The position numbers and the translations under genes were made by a program. The notes beneath the pieces were generated by a model, which ran no database searches, was not told the origin of the DNA, and worked only from the letters and a program-made list of their open reading frames with translations. Source: Linyphia triangularis (Eukaryota; Arthropoda; Arachnida; Araneae; Linyphiidae). From it: 64,000 bases of DNA. The stretch spans positions 33,684,433-33,748,432 of the forward strand of contig OZ021724.1 in assembly GCA_963978545.1 (NCBI GenBank), in the 5' to 3' direction. Positions 50,986 through 62,794 of the stretch are shown here, one piece after another. Numbering within the stretch: position 1 is the first letter of the stretch; each line of letters starts with the position of its first letter.

Positions 50986-51319
50986 CGATACCTCCCTGAA
51001 TATTTATTGGAAGTTTTAAACTCGGTTACTGAACGAAATGCTTCCTTCCCTCACCCAAAAAATTTGATTTCGGTAATGATTTTGTACGAAAGGAGACATG
51101 TAAGGGAACTGGGTCGTTGGGTTATGAAATCTCGAGAACTTTCCTAGAGAGAGATAATCAGGCATTTCAAGGCAGCCAAATTTAACTTTATTAACCACTG
51201 ATTACGTGGACATAATTAACTGGAATGCTTGAAATAGGACTGGAAAGTAGGAAATGAAAATTTTTTAATAAAGACTGGCTCATCTGAGGTAGCACAGCTA
51301 TATTGAGGGAGACAAGGGA

Positions 51320-51620
51320 AGACTGAAAGATTGGCTAATTCTGGCCGAGCATTATTCCAACATACACGACTTTTCAACAAAAAGACAAGTTCAAAACCAT
51401 CACATAGTTTTGCTTCTCATAAATACAATATCCCAATTTTAAAACTGTGCATCGACATTTCAAAACCTCTTCTATATTTTATCCAGAATCGGGCGAGATT
51501 GGCTAATATTGTTTCCAACGACCGATTCACAACGTTCCACATCGGCCTAGGTCTTGCCAAATTGGCCAGAGTTTCTGTGCTATTAGGGACCATTGAAATC
51601 AGACTTCAACTAGTTTCCTT
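51320..51620 (+). repeat. Dispersed repeat shared with 59180-59510
   Basis: CAATTTTAAAACT, GCATC and ACATTTCAAAAC, then TTTTA-CCAG and CACATCGG, recur at 59350-59465 in the same order. The likeness extends into the two short open frames there, which I do not take as genes. Confidence 0.5.
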
Positions 51621-51704
51621 GTCATTCACAAGCTGTGGAACGCTTGTATAGAGAGCGAAGACAAAATGTGGGTGACGCTGACGCCAAAGACGTTAGGACA
51701 ACAC

Positions 51705-51746
<42 letters not shown>

Positions 51747-51896
51747 CATAATTCTATACTTTTCTACAAAAGTTTCTTTCAAAGTATATCACTGCGATAA
51801 AAAATTCGAGAAAAAAGTGAACCAAATGTATAAACGCGTGTTTTTTTTTAAAAAAATGTAAGAAAATAACGTTAGTACCCATTTAACGGAAAAATA

Positions 51897-51927
<31 letters not shown>

Positions 51928-53035
51928 CTTTTGAGTATTTTTAATTATTAATATAAATTTTTAAAATGCATAGAATAGTGTTTTCTTGTGTTATACCACC
52001 CTATTACTACACATTACAAACAATTGCCTTTCAAATATATTACGTTTATAAATTTTAAAAAATTTAGAAAGAATAGTTATTTTTGTATTTTCTCAAAACT
52101 TTGAGGTGAATGCGCGATTGGAAGAAATCCCCCCCCCCCCCTTTTTTTTTTTTTTTTTAAATTTTTTTTTACAGTTTTTCTTATGAAGATATGTAACAAC
52201 TTTTTTCCTCATGCGTTTTAAAAATAATTTTTTTTTTTTCGTACCACCCTAATGGCTATGTCACCTCTTTCAAGTGAGCAAATACTTGAACTTACCTGCT
52301 CAGCTCTTAAGTTGTGGATTGAAAATGAAAACATAGTTCTCATGAAAGAACTTTTTCATTTTCGTACTTGACTTTGCGTTTAGTGTCTTGTAAAGATAAA
52401 AAATGTACAAATATACAAATTTAAAAAAAATATAGGTGAGGGAACACCGTTCCTCCTTCTAAAAAGGTAAAGGATTGCCGTTTCCACGTGCTTCCGCACC
52501 ACTACAACCTGGTTGTGGTTATCGTGTGTTTGGTGAAGGCCTGATTTTAGGCCGTTGGTTGGCGGGAATACAGATTGAGAGATCAAAGGTTTCAGTTTAA
52601 CATGCCCGTGTTAGACAGCGACCTATAGAATAGTGGCAATGAGGCTTACAAACTATTATACTCTCTTCAATTCTTGAAAATTTTGCTGAGGCAAAAAAAA
52701 TAATTCTTCTCTATCCCTCTACTAGAATCTCAACTGTGCCTGATGAGGGGGCTAGCTTTCACCGCCGGTGTGTGTGTGTGTTTGTGTGCTCTCTATACCC
52801 CTAGCCCCCAACTTGCGCCACCTCTGAGTGCAAAAGCTACATGACGGCTAATACTGTACAGAAACATAGTTGAACTAACGTTTGTGCAAAAATGAAAAGC
52901 TTTCCGGAAGGTCTTTTAAGGAATAATTGCGCAACATTCGCTTCTCGAATGGGAGAAATCTGGAAAACTTCTTAAAGGTAGTCCAACTATCAACGCGAGA
53001 CTACAAAAGGTGCGCCTAAAAAGTTCGGTGGATTG
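51621..53035. other. Low-complexity intergenic DNA
   Basis: Several long homopolymer runs (A at 51711-51740, T at 51898-51920, C/T at 52130-52158). A segment at 52480-52570 resembles a SINE tail (GGCCTGATTTTAGGCCGTTG). No gene is seen. Confidence 0.45.
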
Positions 53036-53047
53036 ATTGATATCTCA

Positions 53048-53239
53048 GCCCACCTGATGGCTGTGCGGTTAGAGTTCTGGCTTCGCGTGCCAAAGGTACT
53101 GGGTTCGAATTCCTGATTATAGGCATGGATGCTCGTTGTGGTTCAGAATCAATGTTAAACTGTTGGTCAGGCCTGATTATCCGTTTCTATGCATAAAAAT
53201 AGGTCGTTGAGCCTACCAACCAATCGATCCAATCAGTCA
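53048..53239 (+). repeat. tRNA-derived SINE family 2, full length
   Basis: Head with A box TGCGGTTAGAGTTC and B box GGGTTCGAATTCC, body through GCATGGATGCTCG and AGGCCTGATTA, tail AATAGGTCGTTGAGCCTACC. ATTGATATCTCA is duplicated at 53036-53047 and 53240-53251. Confidence 0.88.
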
Positions 53240-54170
53240 ATTGATATCTCAAAAGCAAAGTGAGTTAAATATGTGGAAATGCACATGCGCAAAAGACTCA
53301 TGAGAGACTGCATGTGAAAGTGCGCAAGAAACCAAAGCATATTAGATAGCTTCGACCGGTGAAACGACGTTATTGTCATAGGCTTGACAAACATGCATAT
53401 ACTCTTATGTGTTCCATGTACTTTACTTTAGTACGAGCATCTGCTTAGACTGCCCCGTCCCCTCCTACTTGTTCTTTGCTTTGGCAAGCTTTTAGCGCCT
53501 TATTCTCTTTTTCTTTTCTTATTCCCACTGAGAACTACCTGAGATGAAGTAGTAAAGGCCAACCCCTCAGGCAAGCACTGCAGAATTTATTTATGGTCTA
53601 AGGTCTAAGAAACGTCGTGTGTGCGAAAATGAATATCATATTGAAATAAATCAACGGATACACAGGAAGTTTTGTTACAAATTAGAAAAAGTGGACACAG
53701 AAACGCATGCAATTATCATCCAGGTCTACGGAACAGATACTGATGTGAACAGAAATGGTGAATCACAGAAATTATGCTTACGACAGGTTCAAATGTTTTC
53801 GGGAAGGAAAAGAAACAATGGATAATGAAACCACGTTCAGTTCAACCTTCAACAAGTAGTGTGACAATCGTCATAACTACATAAAGCCATTTTCTGATCA
53901 CCGCATCTGTTCGTACACCTGGATCAACATAGCATGCGTTTCTGAGACAATTTTCCTCATTTTGTTACAATACTACATGTTAATCCGTTGATTCATTTCA
54001 ATTTGACGTGAGTTTTCGCTCGCACGCCGCTCGATTGCTCGTTGCAGTTTAATCTGCATCTGTGTTTTGAGCTGCTGCTGCTGCATGCCGTTTCTTCATA
54101 GTCTCTCTCTACACATGCGTGGGGCAGCATTTGTAAATCATTTTGTGTTTCAGATATCCATCCATTCATC

Positions 54171-54310
54171 CAAGGTTGCGAGTTCGAGTCCCGTTTTAGG
54201 CATGGGTGTTTGTAAATGTATGTTGGCTTGTTTAATAACGAATGTTTCGGCGCATTATAGCCCTCGTGTTGCTGACGGCGCCAGATAATCTGAACACAAC
54301 CAACAACCAA
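54171..54310 (+). repeat. SINE family 1, 5'-truncated just before the B box
   Basis: Begins CAAGGTTGCGAGTTCGAGTC and runs through the same body to the CCAAC tail. CCATCCATTCATC flanks both sides exactly (54158-54170 and 54311-54323). The A box is missing from birth, since the duplication abuts the truncation. Confidence 0.92.
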
Positions 54311-54735
54311 CCATCCATTCATCGAGTTTTTTAAAGTCCCCTTGTATGATAAACTACGTGTCGGTAACTTTAAAAATATAATGCATCGATGAGGACCCGG
54401 TTATTGTGAACTTAGAGAATAAAAGTGTAGCACAAGATAAAGTTTTGAACTCACACACGGATTGAAAGCAGTATGCATAGCTAGCTTGTAAGAGGTTCTG
54501 TGATCATTCTTTGCCAACACGGAAATGATCATGACATACAGCCTATTGTTAGTTATCGGTCTGATTGGTGAGGATTTTCTGGGTTTTCTCCCATATGAAG
54601 CGAAGATGAGGAGCAGATGGTTCCTCTTGAAAGACATCCAGGAAAACATCCCTTTCCGTCGTTCATATGTATCTAACGATATTCCACCTCTGTAAAGTCT
54701 GAGGGTATAACTCATGAGTCATTAAATCCACAATA

Positions 54736-55310
54736 TATCCAATCAATACAAACTAGAGAGTTATGAAAAGTTCCACAATTTTCAATTACTCTATAAACAT
54801 TGATCACTGCATTTAAATATGACATGAATTGGTGTACTTTGCAATTTTCGTTTTAATATTTTCATTAATTAAAGAAATTGGCAGTTTGGCAATAGTTTGG
54901 TCAATATAATTATTACATTGCCACCTCCCTTCCCCCCCCCCCCCCAAAAAAAAGATGACGCCAAAATGGCATTTTGTTTTTTCATTATCACATTCGTTTA
55001 TTTCCCTGAGGATTTCGTAAGTGGGGATACTTATAACACCTTAAATGGTTTAAAACCACAGTGATTTTGATCAGAATTGTTAAAGCCGTTTTTTGGCCAA
55101 TTGCTTAAAAATAATTTTTTTAATGGCAGCTACCTTATGCGCATGCACAATTTAAACGAAAACCTTAGTAACAAGTTCCATGGCTACGACTAACCAATAT
55201 ACATAACTTGAGCATTGTAGGTTAATCCGTTCGAGAGCTATTCTGACTACATACACGTAGACACATTTTTTCTAAGTCATTTTTTATTTTTTTTATTTTG
55301 ACCACTCATT
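54736..55310 (+). repeat. Dispersed repeat copy (family of 48100-48680)
   Basis: Shares with 48430-48680 the run from AAACTAGAG through TTTTCAATTAC to TTTTCATTAATT, and with 48100-48330 the blocks CGCATGCACAATTTAAACGA, AACCAATAT, GAGCATTGTAGG and GACTACATACACGTAGACAC. A short poly(C) tract is at 54935-54945. Confidence 0.5.
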
Positions 55311-55951
55311 ACGTTCCAAGTAAACATGTAGAAATAAAAAAAAAATCGATTCTTTTTACCGATTCCAATACTTTTATTACCTTTACTTAAAAGCCCATTA
55401 TATCTAATTATCTTATATAGGGACATTAAAAGTAAACAGTTTATGGTATATTAACAATTTCAGTTTTAAAAGCGAATGGTTCCAACAGCCATAGAATACA
55501 ATTACAAGAAAATAATGTGGATATAACCTCATTACAAACAGAATATGTAATGGTGTCTGTCTATTAGGATAATAGGTCCCACCAGATAAACTTGATTGTG
55601 GTGGTGGTCATAAAAAAATATTCGTAGATATAGAATAAGGGTAACGTATGCGGGAAATTTTGGTCAAAAATGGTTACAATATGGCAAATGTAAATGCCTT
55701 ACTTCTGGAATTTCGGTGGTAAATAGGCTAGTCTTGTTTCCTTGGCAACAGAAAACGATAAACAGCATGGTGGGAACTATTCTTGTGATAAGCCAGGGGT
55801 CGGCAGACCGCGAGTATATAGCCGCATGAGGTTCTTCTCATGGATATTTGAGGTATCCTTCAAGTTCTAAGTAAATCAATCAACGAATAAACTGATAAAG
55901 CAATAAATGGTAATCAATTTGTGTTTTTCTTGGGTAAACACACTATATAAA

Positions 55952-56539
55952 CAGGGTGGTCATAAAATAACTTTTCCGATATATGGACCTGTAGCTTCCG
56001 TTCCGTTCAAACGATCGAGATGCGATTTCAGGTATAGTAATTCAGAGATATGAACTCGGGATTCTGTGAATGGCAATATAATGGCGTTCACGGTTACGGT
56101 TATAGTTACAGAAACTCAAAATTTTCGAATGGCAACACCTACTATTTTCTATCGCAAAATCCTCAGCGCATGCGAAAATACTAAATAGCGTTGGAACGGT
56201 AAGTGTATCACAAAAAGTGGACACTTAAGGCCCGCACAAAAAAACAGCTCTAAGAACGGTTCACAGAAACACAATCGAGCCACACTGAGGCTGTTCGTCA
56301 GATATTTCAGGGTTTTCGCATGAGCGGAGCATTTTGCAACAAGAAAAAGTACGTGTTGCCATTCGAAAATTTCGAGTTTCTGTAACTATAACCGTAACCG
56401 TGAGCGCCATTTTGTTTCCATTCACAGAATCCCGAGCTCATACTTCTGAATAACTATACCTGAAATCTCATCTCGATCGGTTGAACGGAACGAAAGCTAG
56501 TGGTCCATATATCGGCAAAGTTATTTTATGACCACCCTG
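55952..56539. mobile_element. Long-armed foldback MITE (mariner-like), copy 1
   Basis: Two arms of about 200 bp, beginning CAGGGTGGTCATAAAATAAC, are inverted repeats with high identity. The right flank is TA; the left reads AA. The loop is about 190 bp, with no coding. The CAGGGTG end and TA flank fit Tc1/mariner-type MITEs. Confidence 0.7.
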
Positions 56540-56750
56540 TACTTATTTACTGCGTAATATCGAACCCGAGAAATAAGTAAAACGCAACGAAACACAAAGA
56601 TATATGTATAGGGTATTGTGGTAACACTATTCTCAAATACGAACTCAAAATCAGCATCCACAGCGTCCCCCACCATCTTATCCATCAAAATACGGAACAG
56701 GTAAATAGCACCTTTTGCAGTTGCGTGCGCTGTTAAAACGACTTTTGCTC

Positions 56751-56938
56751 TTGGTTGGTTTGTACGCTCAACGATCTTTGTGTGTGTGTGTGTGTGTGTG
56801 TGTGCACAATGACGACTAATCAAGCCGGGACCTTCAGCTTAATGTGGATTTCGTACCACAATGAATATCCATGCCTAACCTGGAATTCGAATCCAGTACC
56901 TTTGGCATGCGAGACCATAGCACTAACCACACATCCAT
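56751..56938 (-). repeat. SINE family 2 copy with internal (GT)n
   Basis: Minus-strand copy with B box GGATTCGAATTCCAGG and head GTGGTTAGTGCTATGG. A (GT)n tract at 56778-56804 sits near the tail. It is nested in the 55794-57986 element, between the two foldbacks. Confidence 0.75.
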
Positions 56939-56961
56939 CATCTTTTGCCTTTGATATACTA

Positions 56962-57694
56962 CAGGGTGGTCATAAAGAAACTTTATCGATATATGGATCT
57001 AGCGGCCTTTCCTTTCAAAAGATCGAGATGAGATATTCAGGTATAGTTATTCAGTTGTATGAGCTCGAGATTTTGTGAATGACAACGAATTGGTGCTCAC
57101 GGTTACGGCTATAGTTACAGAAAATCGAAATTTTCGAATGGCAAAATCTACTTTTTCCTATCGCAAAAATTTCAGCGCATGCGAAAACCCTAGAGAGCGT
57201 TGCAACGGTACGTGTATCTCAAAAACCGGATACATTATGCACGCACAAAAAACAGCTCTGTGAAGGGTCAACAGAAACACGATCGGGACACATGAAGGAA
57301 ATTTGCACAAGACATAGGCAAGACACCAATCCCAGATCGCCCCTCGCCAGATATTCAGCATAGAAAACTACTAAAATTGCCTGTGAGGGCACCCATATGA
57401 ACTCTGGTCTATGCAAATTTCCACAGTGCATAGAGCGTCCATTTTTGTGAAACACATACTGATGTTCCAACGCTCTCTAGGGTTTTCGCATATGCTGGGC
57501 ACATAGCAAAAAGTATGTGTTGCTATTCGAAAATTTCAAGTTTCTATAACTATAACCATAACCGTGAGCGCTATTTTGTTACCATTCACAGAATCCCATG
57601 CTCATATGCCTCTGAAAAACTATGCCTGAAATCTGTTGAACGGAACAGAAGCTAGAGGTCCATATATAGACAAAATGTCTTTATGACCAGCCTG
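56962..57694. mobile_element. Long-armed foldback MITE (mariner-like), copy 2
   Basis: Same arms as 55952-56539 (from CAGGGTGGTCATAAAG), with TA on both sides. Its loop is about 145 bp longer and not related to the loop of copy 1 over roughly 57290-57470, so loop content has diverged or been replaced. Confidence 0.7.
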
Positions 57695-58003
57695 TATATT
57701 GGAAAAAATATATCATTGACTTTGTCCAAAAGGAAGATAAAATAGATAAGGAAAATCGTTAGTTTAAAAAAGAATGGACTGATTGAGTGTGTTCATTCCA
57801 AACAAAAATGGACTGTCGACTTGTTTTATCTGTCATGATTTTTATACCATAAACATGGTATATAAATGTTTGTAGTAAAGAACTCATATTGGTTTTGCTT
57901 ATATTTACTAGGGGCTCTTTATAAATTTTGAGGTTCTGATCATTGTATGTTTGGCTCTTAGCGACAAAAAAGTTTGCCGACCCTTGTGATAGACTGTATC
58001 AGT

Positions 58004-58547
58004 TAGAGGTCGGCGATATATCGATGCGACGATATTTTTATCGATATTTCTAAAAAATTATCGATATTAAAAATATTGATAAAAGTCGCCGATATATCGA
58101 TATTTTTAAATATTTTTAGTTTTTTGATGATCGTTTTGTAGTTCCATGTGTTTTTTCGATTTTCTTTATTCCCTTTTCAAAAACTTCAAAACTAAAGTTT
58201 GAACTTGGCTGAGAGACAGTTAAAATATCACCAATATTTAATATTTTGCCTTACACTTAAAAGCTATTGAAAATTATCTAATTTTTTCTTAAATCACTGT
58301 TCCATTTAAGCGAAAATATAATTCCTTTTTTTTTTTCTTTTTTTTTTTTTTCTTGCAATCGATCCATTTCTGTTAAAAAAGTAGTCACCTTACAATAAAG
58401 CAATCATGAAAAGTAGAAATTTGCCCCGAAAAACTTTGTTTCTGGCAAAATTGAAAATAAAAAAAATCATGTATCGATATATCGATATTTTTTTCTATGC
58501 AACGATATAGTATCGATATTTATTTTGATCGATATTTACGACCTCTA
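58004..58547. mobile_element. TAGAGGTCGG element, copy 2 (opposite orientation)
   Basis: Ends TAGAGGTCGGCGATATATCG and inverse TACGACCTCTA are bounded by an exact 8-bp duplication GTATCAGT (57996-58003 and 58548-58555). Its interior (GTAGTTCCATGTGTTTTTTC and following) is the reverse complement of 49240-49330 in copy 1. 544 bp, non-coding. It starts only 17 bp after the end of the 55794-57986 element. Confidence 0.85.
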
Positions 58548-59179
58548 GTATCAGTGCTCAGCAGCCGCGAGGGCCCGATGCAAACCCAGACGCGGGTCTT
58601 TTTTCCTCCAGGAGCAGCTCGGAGAGGAGTCTATTTTAAAAAAGGCTATGAAATCTAATTTCGCTTATAAAATATAAAACTTAGTTTTGAATTTCATTCC
58701 TGCTCATGTTCTCAACAATGAAAATAATTTTAGTTACACATGGCAATTTTTCTCAATTTCCTTTAACACGAGCAAAAAATTATGACTGTGTACACCTATT
58801 AGCTCTCTCTTTCTACTTTGTGCTTGAATACTACTGCAAATAAAATTCATAGGGAGAGTTCATGAAAAGTAATTGCTGGCTCAATACATACTATTAAGTG
58901 GTAAGAAGGTTTAAAAGAAAGTTGGCTTGGCTAGGGTTATAATAGAATAAATCAATATGGAACACTTTTTCAAAGATGTCTTCTCCAGGACACCGTCTCT
59001 TTAAATAAGAGAAATATCCCGTTTCACTAGAAAGCCTGACTTCCAAGTCGAAACCATCTGCTATAATCATCACCATGTATGATAAAAAAATAAAAAGGAG
59101 GAGGGATAGGGGAACAGCTGCGGTTCTTTGAAATCGCATTGCTTACAAAACTTAGATCAGAACGTTCCCAGGTAGCATA

Positions 59180-59515
59180 CTGGTAATGGCTAATATCGAA
59201 AACAGGAGTTCTGGTATATTGGCCAATCCATGCCAAAACTTGAGCATAATTACAAGATACACGCTTTTTTAAAAAATAAACATCTCAAAACCATCAGATA
59301 TCACAAAATATATTTTTTACCACTCCGTCCTTTCTTACAGAAATATATTTCAATTTTAAAACTCTGCATCAGCATTTCAAAACTTCCAGTATATTTTACA
59401 CAGCACTGGAAGAGATTAGCCAAGATCTGTAGCAACGGTCAATCAACGACAGTCCACATCGGGATTGTCCAGTGTTGAGAGATATTGGCCAGTGTATTTG
59501 TGCTACTGGGGTTGT
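59180..59515 (+). repeat. Dispersed repeat shared with 51320-51620
   Basis: See the 51320-51620 entry; ATATTGGCC motifs bracket this copy (59217 and 59482). Confidence 0.5.
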
Positions 59516-60966
59516 TGTTTATTTACTAAAAATAGTGAACGTTAGCAAGTACAGCATTTGCGTTTTGATGCAGTTTTTTAACCTGGGCATAAAAAGACCT
59601 CTCAGCATGAAATGCGTTGATAAATGTAAAATTTGGGTTCTTGCTTAGAAATGGACATGTTTTGTATGTAATAAATATTTTTCTTTCAATAGATTTCTAT
59701 TTTCCAGTGATAATTTATGTATTTGTAATTTTTTTTTTCAGTCTCTCCTCAAATTGATATAGTAAGAGCCGATTAAGATAATAAAAAAACAAAAACAAAA
59801 AAACATTGATGTGTTAAATTTATTTTGAGTGTTTGTTTGAATGAAATAAACTTATAAATTCGGGAGGGGATACATCCTCTTATCCCACCCTATAGATGAG
59901 CGCCTTTTCTCCTCACCATTAATTCAAGCAGAATTTCTATTTTCAATTAAAATAATTTTATAAACACTTCCTTTCAAGAATTACAATTTTGAAGTGTTAA
60001 CAAAACGTCGCTAGAATTTTATAAACACTTTAAGATTGTAACTGTTTAAAAGGATATTGTCTCTTATTTAGTTTATTTTTCCAATAATATCAAAATGAGA
60101 TCAAAGTTTTTTATTATTATTTTACACTCAATTTAGCTCTATTCAGAATTTTTGTGTTAGCGCTAGAATCCTTTTAATTTTTGTAGTGTAGCTCTTGCTC
60201 TAGAATGACCCTGAGCTTTCCTATCTAAATACCACCGACTGGTTCGGCCTTATTAGTTGAGTTGAGATGAAACACAAGTCTTTTCATAAAATGTGAAAGA
60301 GCAGTTATCAGTACTGGAAAGTAGTATGCGTTGATATCAAAGAGTGCACTTAATTTTGATTAAGAATGGCCATATTTGAACTGTCGCTATTTAGAACAAT
60401 ATAGATCTTGTTCGAATTCATTGAGATAAAAGAATATCCATTTAAGCATGCATTTAAAACAAGTTATTAAACACGGGTAGGAAATAACTTTTAAAATCTT
60501 TTCGTGAACTTTTATTTTTGAAATTTATTTAAAATCTTTTCTCAAGTTATTTTTCACAATTTCTCCTTTCGGAAGTTATCTATTGCTATTTGTAGATTGT
60601 AGAACATACTTTTTAAATGAGAAAACTTTTATGTTGTCTTCTATTTGCTACATTTTATCTTCTTAATTAAGCGCTTCCATAAAACCATTGTTTCAAAGAC
60701 TTGTGTTTATGTTATAAAAGCCATTCAGGATGTCATTATATAATTGTAGAACAATAAAAACGAGTTGCGCAATGCGTCAAAGAGAAATGAAAAGTCATTC
60801 TCGAAGTAATAACACCTGTGGCCACTCAATAATCTGGATATTTCCTATACTTTATCCCATATCGAGATAAAAGAGTTTACGCAACAATTTTCCTTAAATA
60901 AACGAGTATCTCTCGCTGATTATTCCAAAGGAACTCCTTTGACACTCTTTCCAATATCATCCTGAA
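59516..60966. other. Region upstream of the lipocalin exon
   Basis: Mostly AT-rich with no full gene. A possible terminal exon starts at 59742, after a long poly(T)-CAG acceptor, and is described as a finding. Confidence 0.4.
60713..60720 (+). promoter_or_regulatory. Candidate TATA box upstream of the lipocalin exon
   Basis: TATAAAAG sits 247 bp before the lipocalin ATG. It would give a 5' UTR of roughly 220 nt. It is the best TATA match in the upstream 300 bp, but chance matches are common in AT-rich DNA. Confidence 0.3.
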
Positions 60967-61086
60967 ATGCAGTACGTCCTGTTAGCTTCATTGGCGATTG
61001 CCTTTGCGGTTGTTGCCAGAGCTCAGAAGATAAATGTTGGTGGATGTGATAATATTCCAGTCAAGGAGAATTTAGACTTGAAAAGA
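60967..61086 (+). CDS. Lipocalin (apolipoprotein D-like), first exon, partial
   Basis: The ATG at 60967 starts a 40-codon exon. MQYVLLASLAIAFAVVARA is a clear secretory signal peptide with likely cleavage before QKINVGG. GCDNIPVKENLDLKR matches the lipocalin N-terminal strand that precedes the G-x-W motif. The donor is AGA/GTAGGT at 61087 (or GTAG/GTTTAT three bases later). The G-x-W exon and later exons are not in this window, so the intron is longer than 2.9 kb. Lipocalins are secreted beta-barrel carriers of small hydrophobic ligands; the ligand cannot be told. An A/T-rich leader and a TATAAAAG at 60713-60720 lie upstream. Confidence 0.7.
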
Positions 61087-61114
61087 GTAGGTTTATTTGA
61101 AAAATATATTTCCG

Positions 61115-61264
<150 letters not shown>

Positions 61265-61892
61265 ATATGAAGCTTGAATTAATGTGACTATTGATATTTT
61301 GATTGAAAATATTAAGAATAATTATCATATGTATTAGTGTTTTAAACAAACTATGTACTAATCGATTATTCGAATCTTGTTTTATGTTGTTTAAAATGTA
61401 ATCTTAAGTAAAGTTCCCTTATTAAGATCACAGGCGCGAAATAGCCACGTTCGGCATTTCAGAGAATTGTTTTGGATGTTCGAAAATATTTTCCAACTCA
61501 GGGACAGATTCAAAATTATCTGTGTTTGCAATCTGATTTGTGTGTCAATTGTTTAAATTGGATGAAATCAAAATTGTTTTAGTTAAAAGATTTTTAGGAA
61601 ACAAAAATCGCTTAAAAGTCACTGCTTAATTAATATTAGTTGCATTGATTTTTTTTTTCTTAAATTCAGGTAAAAATTTTAAATTGAAACTATCAACCTT
61701 TCAACCTTATAGAAACTATAAACTACAAAATGTGTTTAAAATTGAATTGAAAAATAATTTAAAGAGGAAATTTTTAATGAAAATTATTATTAAATTTTTT
61801 TAATTGTTTATATTTTGCAATTAATTTAAACAATCTTGTATTTCATCAAATGTCATTATTCAATCATTCTTATGAAGGGACTAATTTCTTAA

Positions 61893-62759
61893 GGTACTTG
61901 CCTACGTTTGGAGTACTTTAAAAAAAAAAAATTATATACGAATATTTTAAATGCCTTGTTATATTTAGTACTACTATAGATTAGTAATTCAGTAAAAAAA
62001 TTCAAATTTATTATTAGTATTTTTCAAAAATTGCAATTTTGCATGAAATTTTGATGAAATATTTCAAAAACTTATAATAAGATAAATAAAAAACTATTAA
62101 GTTTTTTAGGAAATAAATTGTATATAAATAAACTATATACTTATATCTAGGGCATATACTACATTAAGAAAAATATATTCATTAAAACTTTTTTTATGGA
62201 TAGTCGAAAAATAAGTTCATGATATTTTAACAATTTCACCTTGTTTTTATTCAAACTATATATAAAATAACCATCCAATCTCAATTTTTATAGCAGATGC
62301 ACTAGAAAACAATCAACAAGAGAAGTACAAATTTTTTTATAATGATTCATGAATAATTTTTTAAGTCATGACATTTCAAATTAGCGATATTTGTGTGAAA
62401 ATCAATTCCGAGAAAAATGCATTTAAACTTTAAAACACTCAATTTCTATATAAACCATATTACTTACTCACTTAAAATGCACCTTCTTTTCAATTTTTTT
62501 TTTTTATTAAAAAGAAGAAAATATTAATATTTAGAAGGAAATCACTTTTTAATCGGCAACTTTTGGTTTTGATATGTTATTTCCGGTTATAATTTACAGT
62601 TTTAGATCAGTTTCAAATTGTCATAACTTTTGTTCAAATCAACGCAGAGATAAAAAGTAGAAAGTTTTAGAAACTTAAAGATTTGGGCTTAAATATTCAC
62701 GAATAATATTCTTTTGTCAAATTTCATCAAAATCGACCTTTTCAACGTAGGCAAGTACC
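61893..62759. mobile_element. TTAA-flanked TIR element (piggyBac-like, non-autonomous)
   Basis: The left end GGTACTTGCCTACGTT and the right end (its inverse, ending GGCAAGTACC) are terminal inverted repeats of about 16 bp. TTAA lies immediately outside both ends (61889-61892 and 62760-62763), the target duplication typical of piggyBac-type transposases. The 867-bp interior is AT-rich and non-coding. The TIR does not begin CCC as in classical piggyBac, so the assignment rests mainly on TTAA. It lies in the lipocalin intron. Confidence 0.6.
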
Positions 62760-62794
62760 TTAAATCCTTTATATTTAACTTCGATTTTGTTTGT

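Larger units (their letters stand above)
55794..57986. mobile_element. hAT-like element carrying nested insertions
   Basis: Ends CAGGGGTCGGCAGACCG and, inverted, CAAGGGTCGGCAAACT match the common hAT GGGGTCGGCAAAC terminus. Outer flanks TGATAAGC and TGATAGAC match 6 of 8. Inside lie two foldbacks (55952-56539 and 56962-57694) and a SINE (56751-56938). Without them about 0.7 kb of non-coding hAT sequence remains. Confidence 0.75.

Noticed and set aside
50805..50999. 64-codon frame reading like a predicted protein
   Set aside because: It is the SINE at 50800-50985 translated; such frames recur with every copy.
54401..54715. 104-codon minus-strand frame
   Set aside because: No recognisable domain, no splice context, flanked by repeats.
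56521..56823. 100-codon minus-strand frame with an HTHTHT start
   Set aside because: Starts in the GT microsatellite and crosses SINE and hAT sequence.
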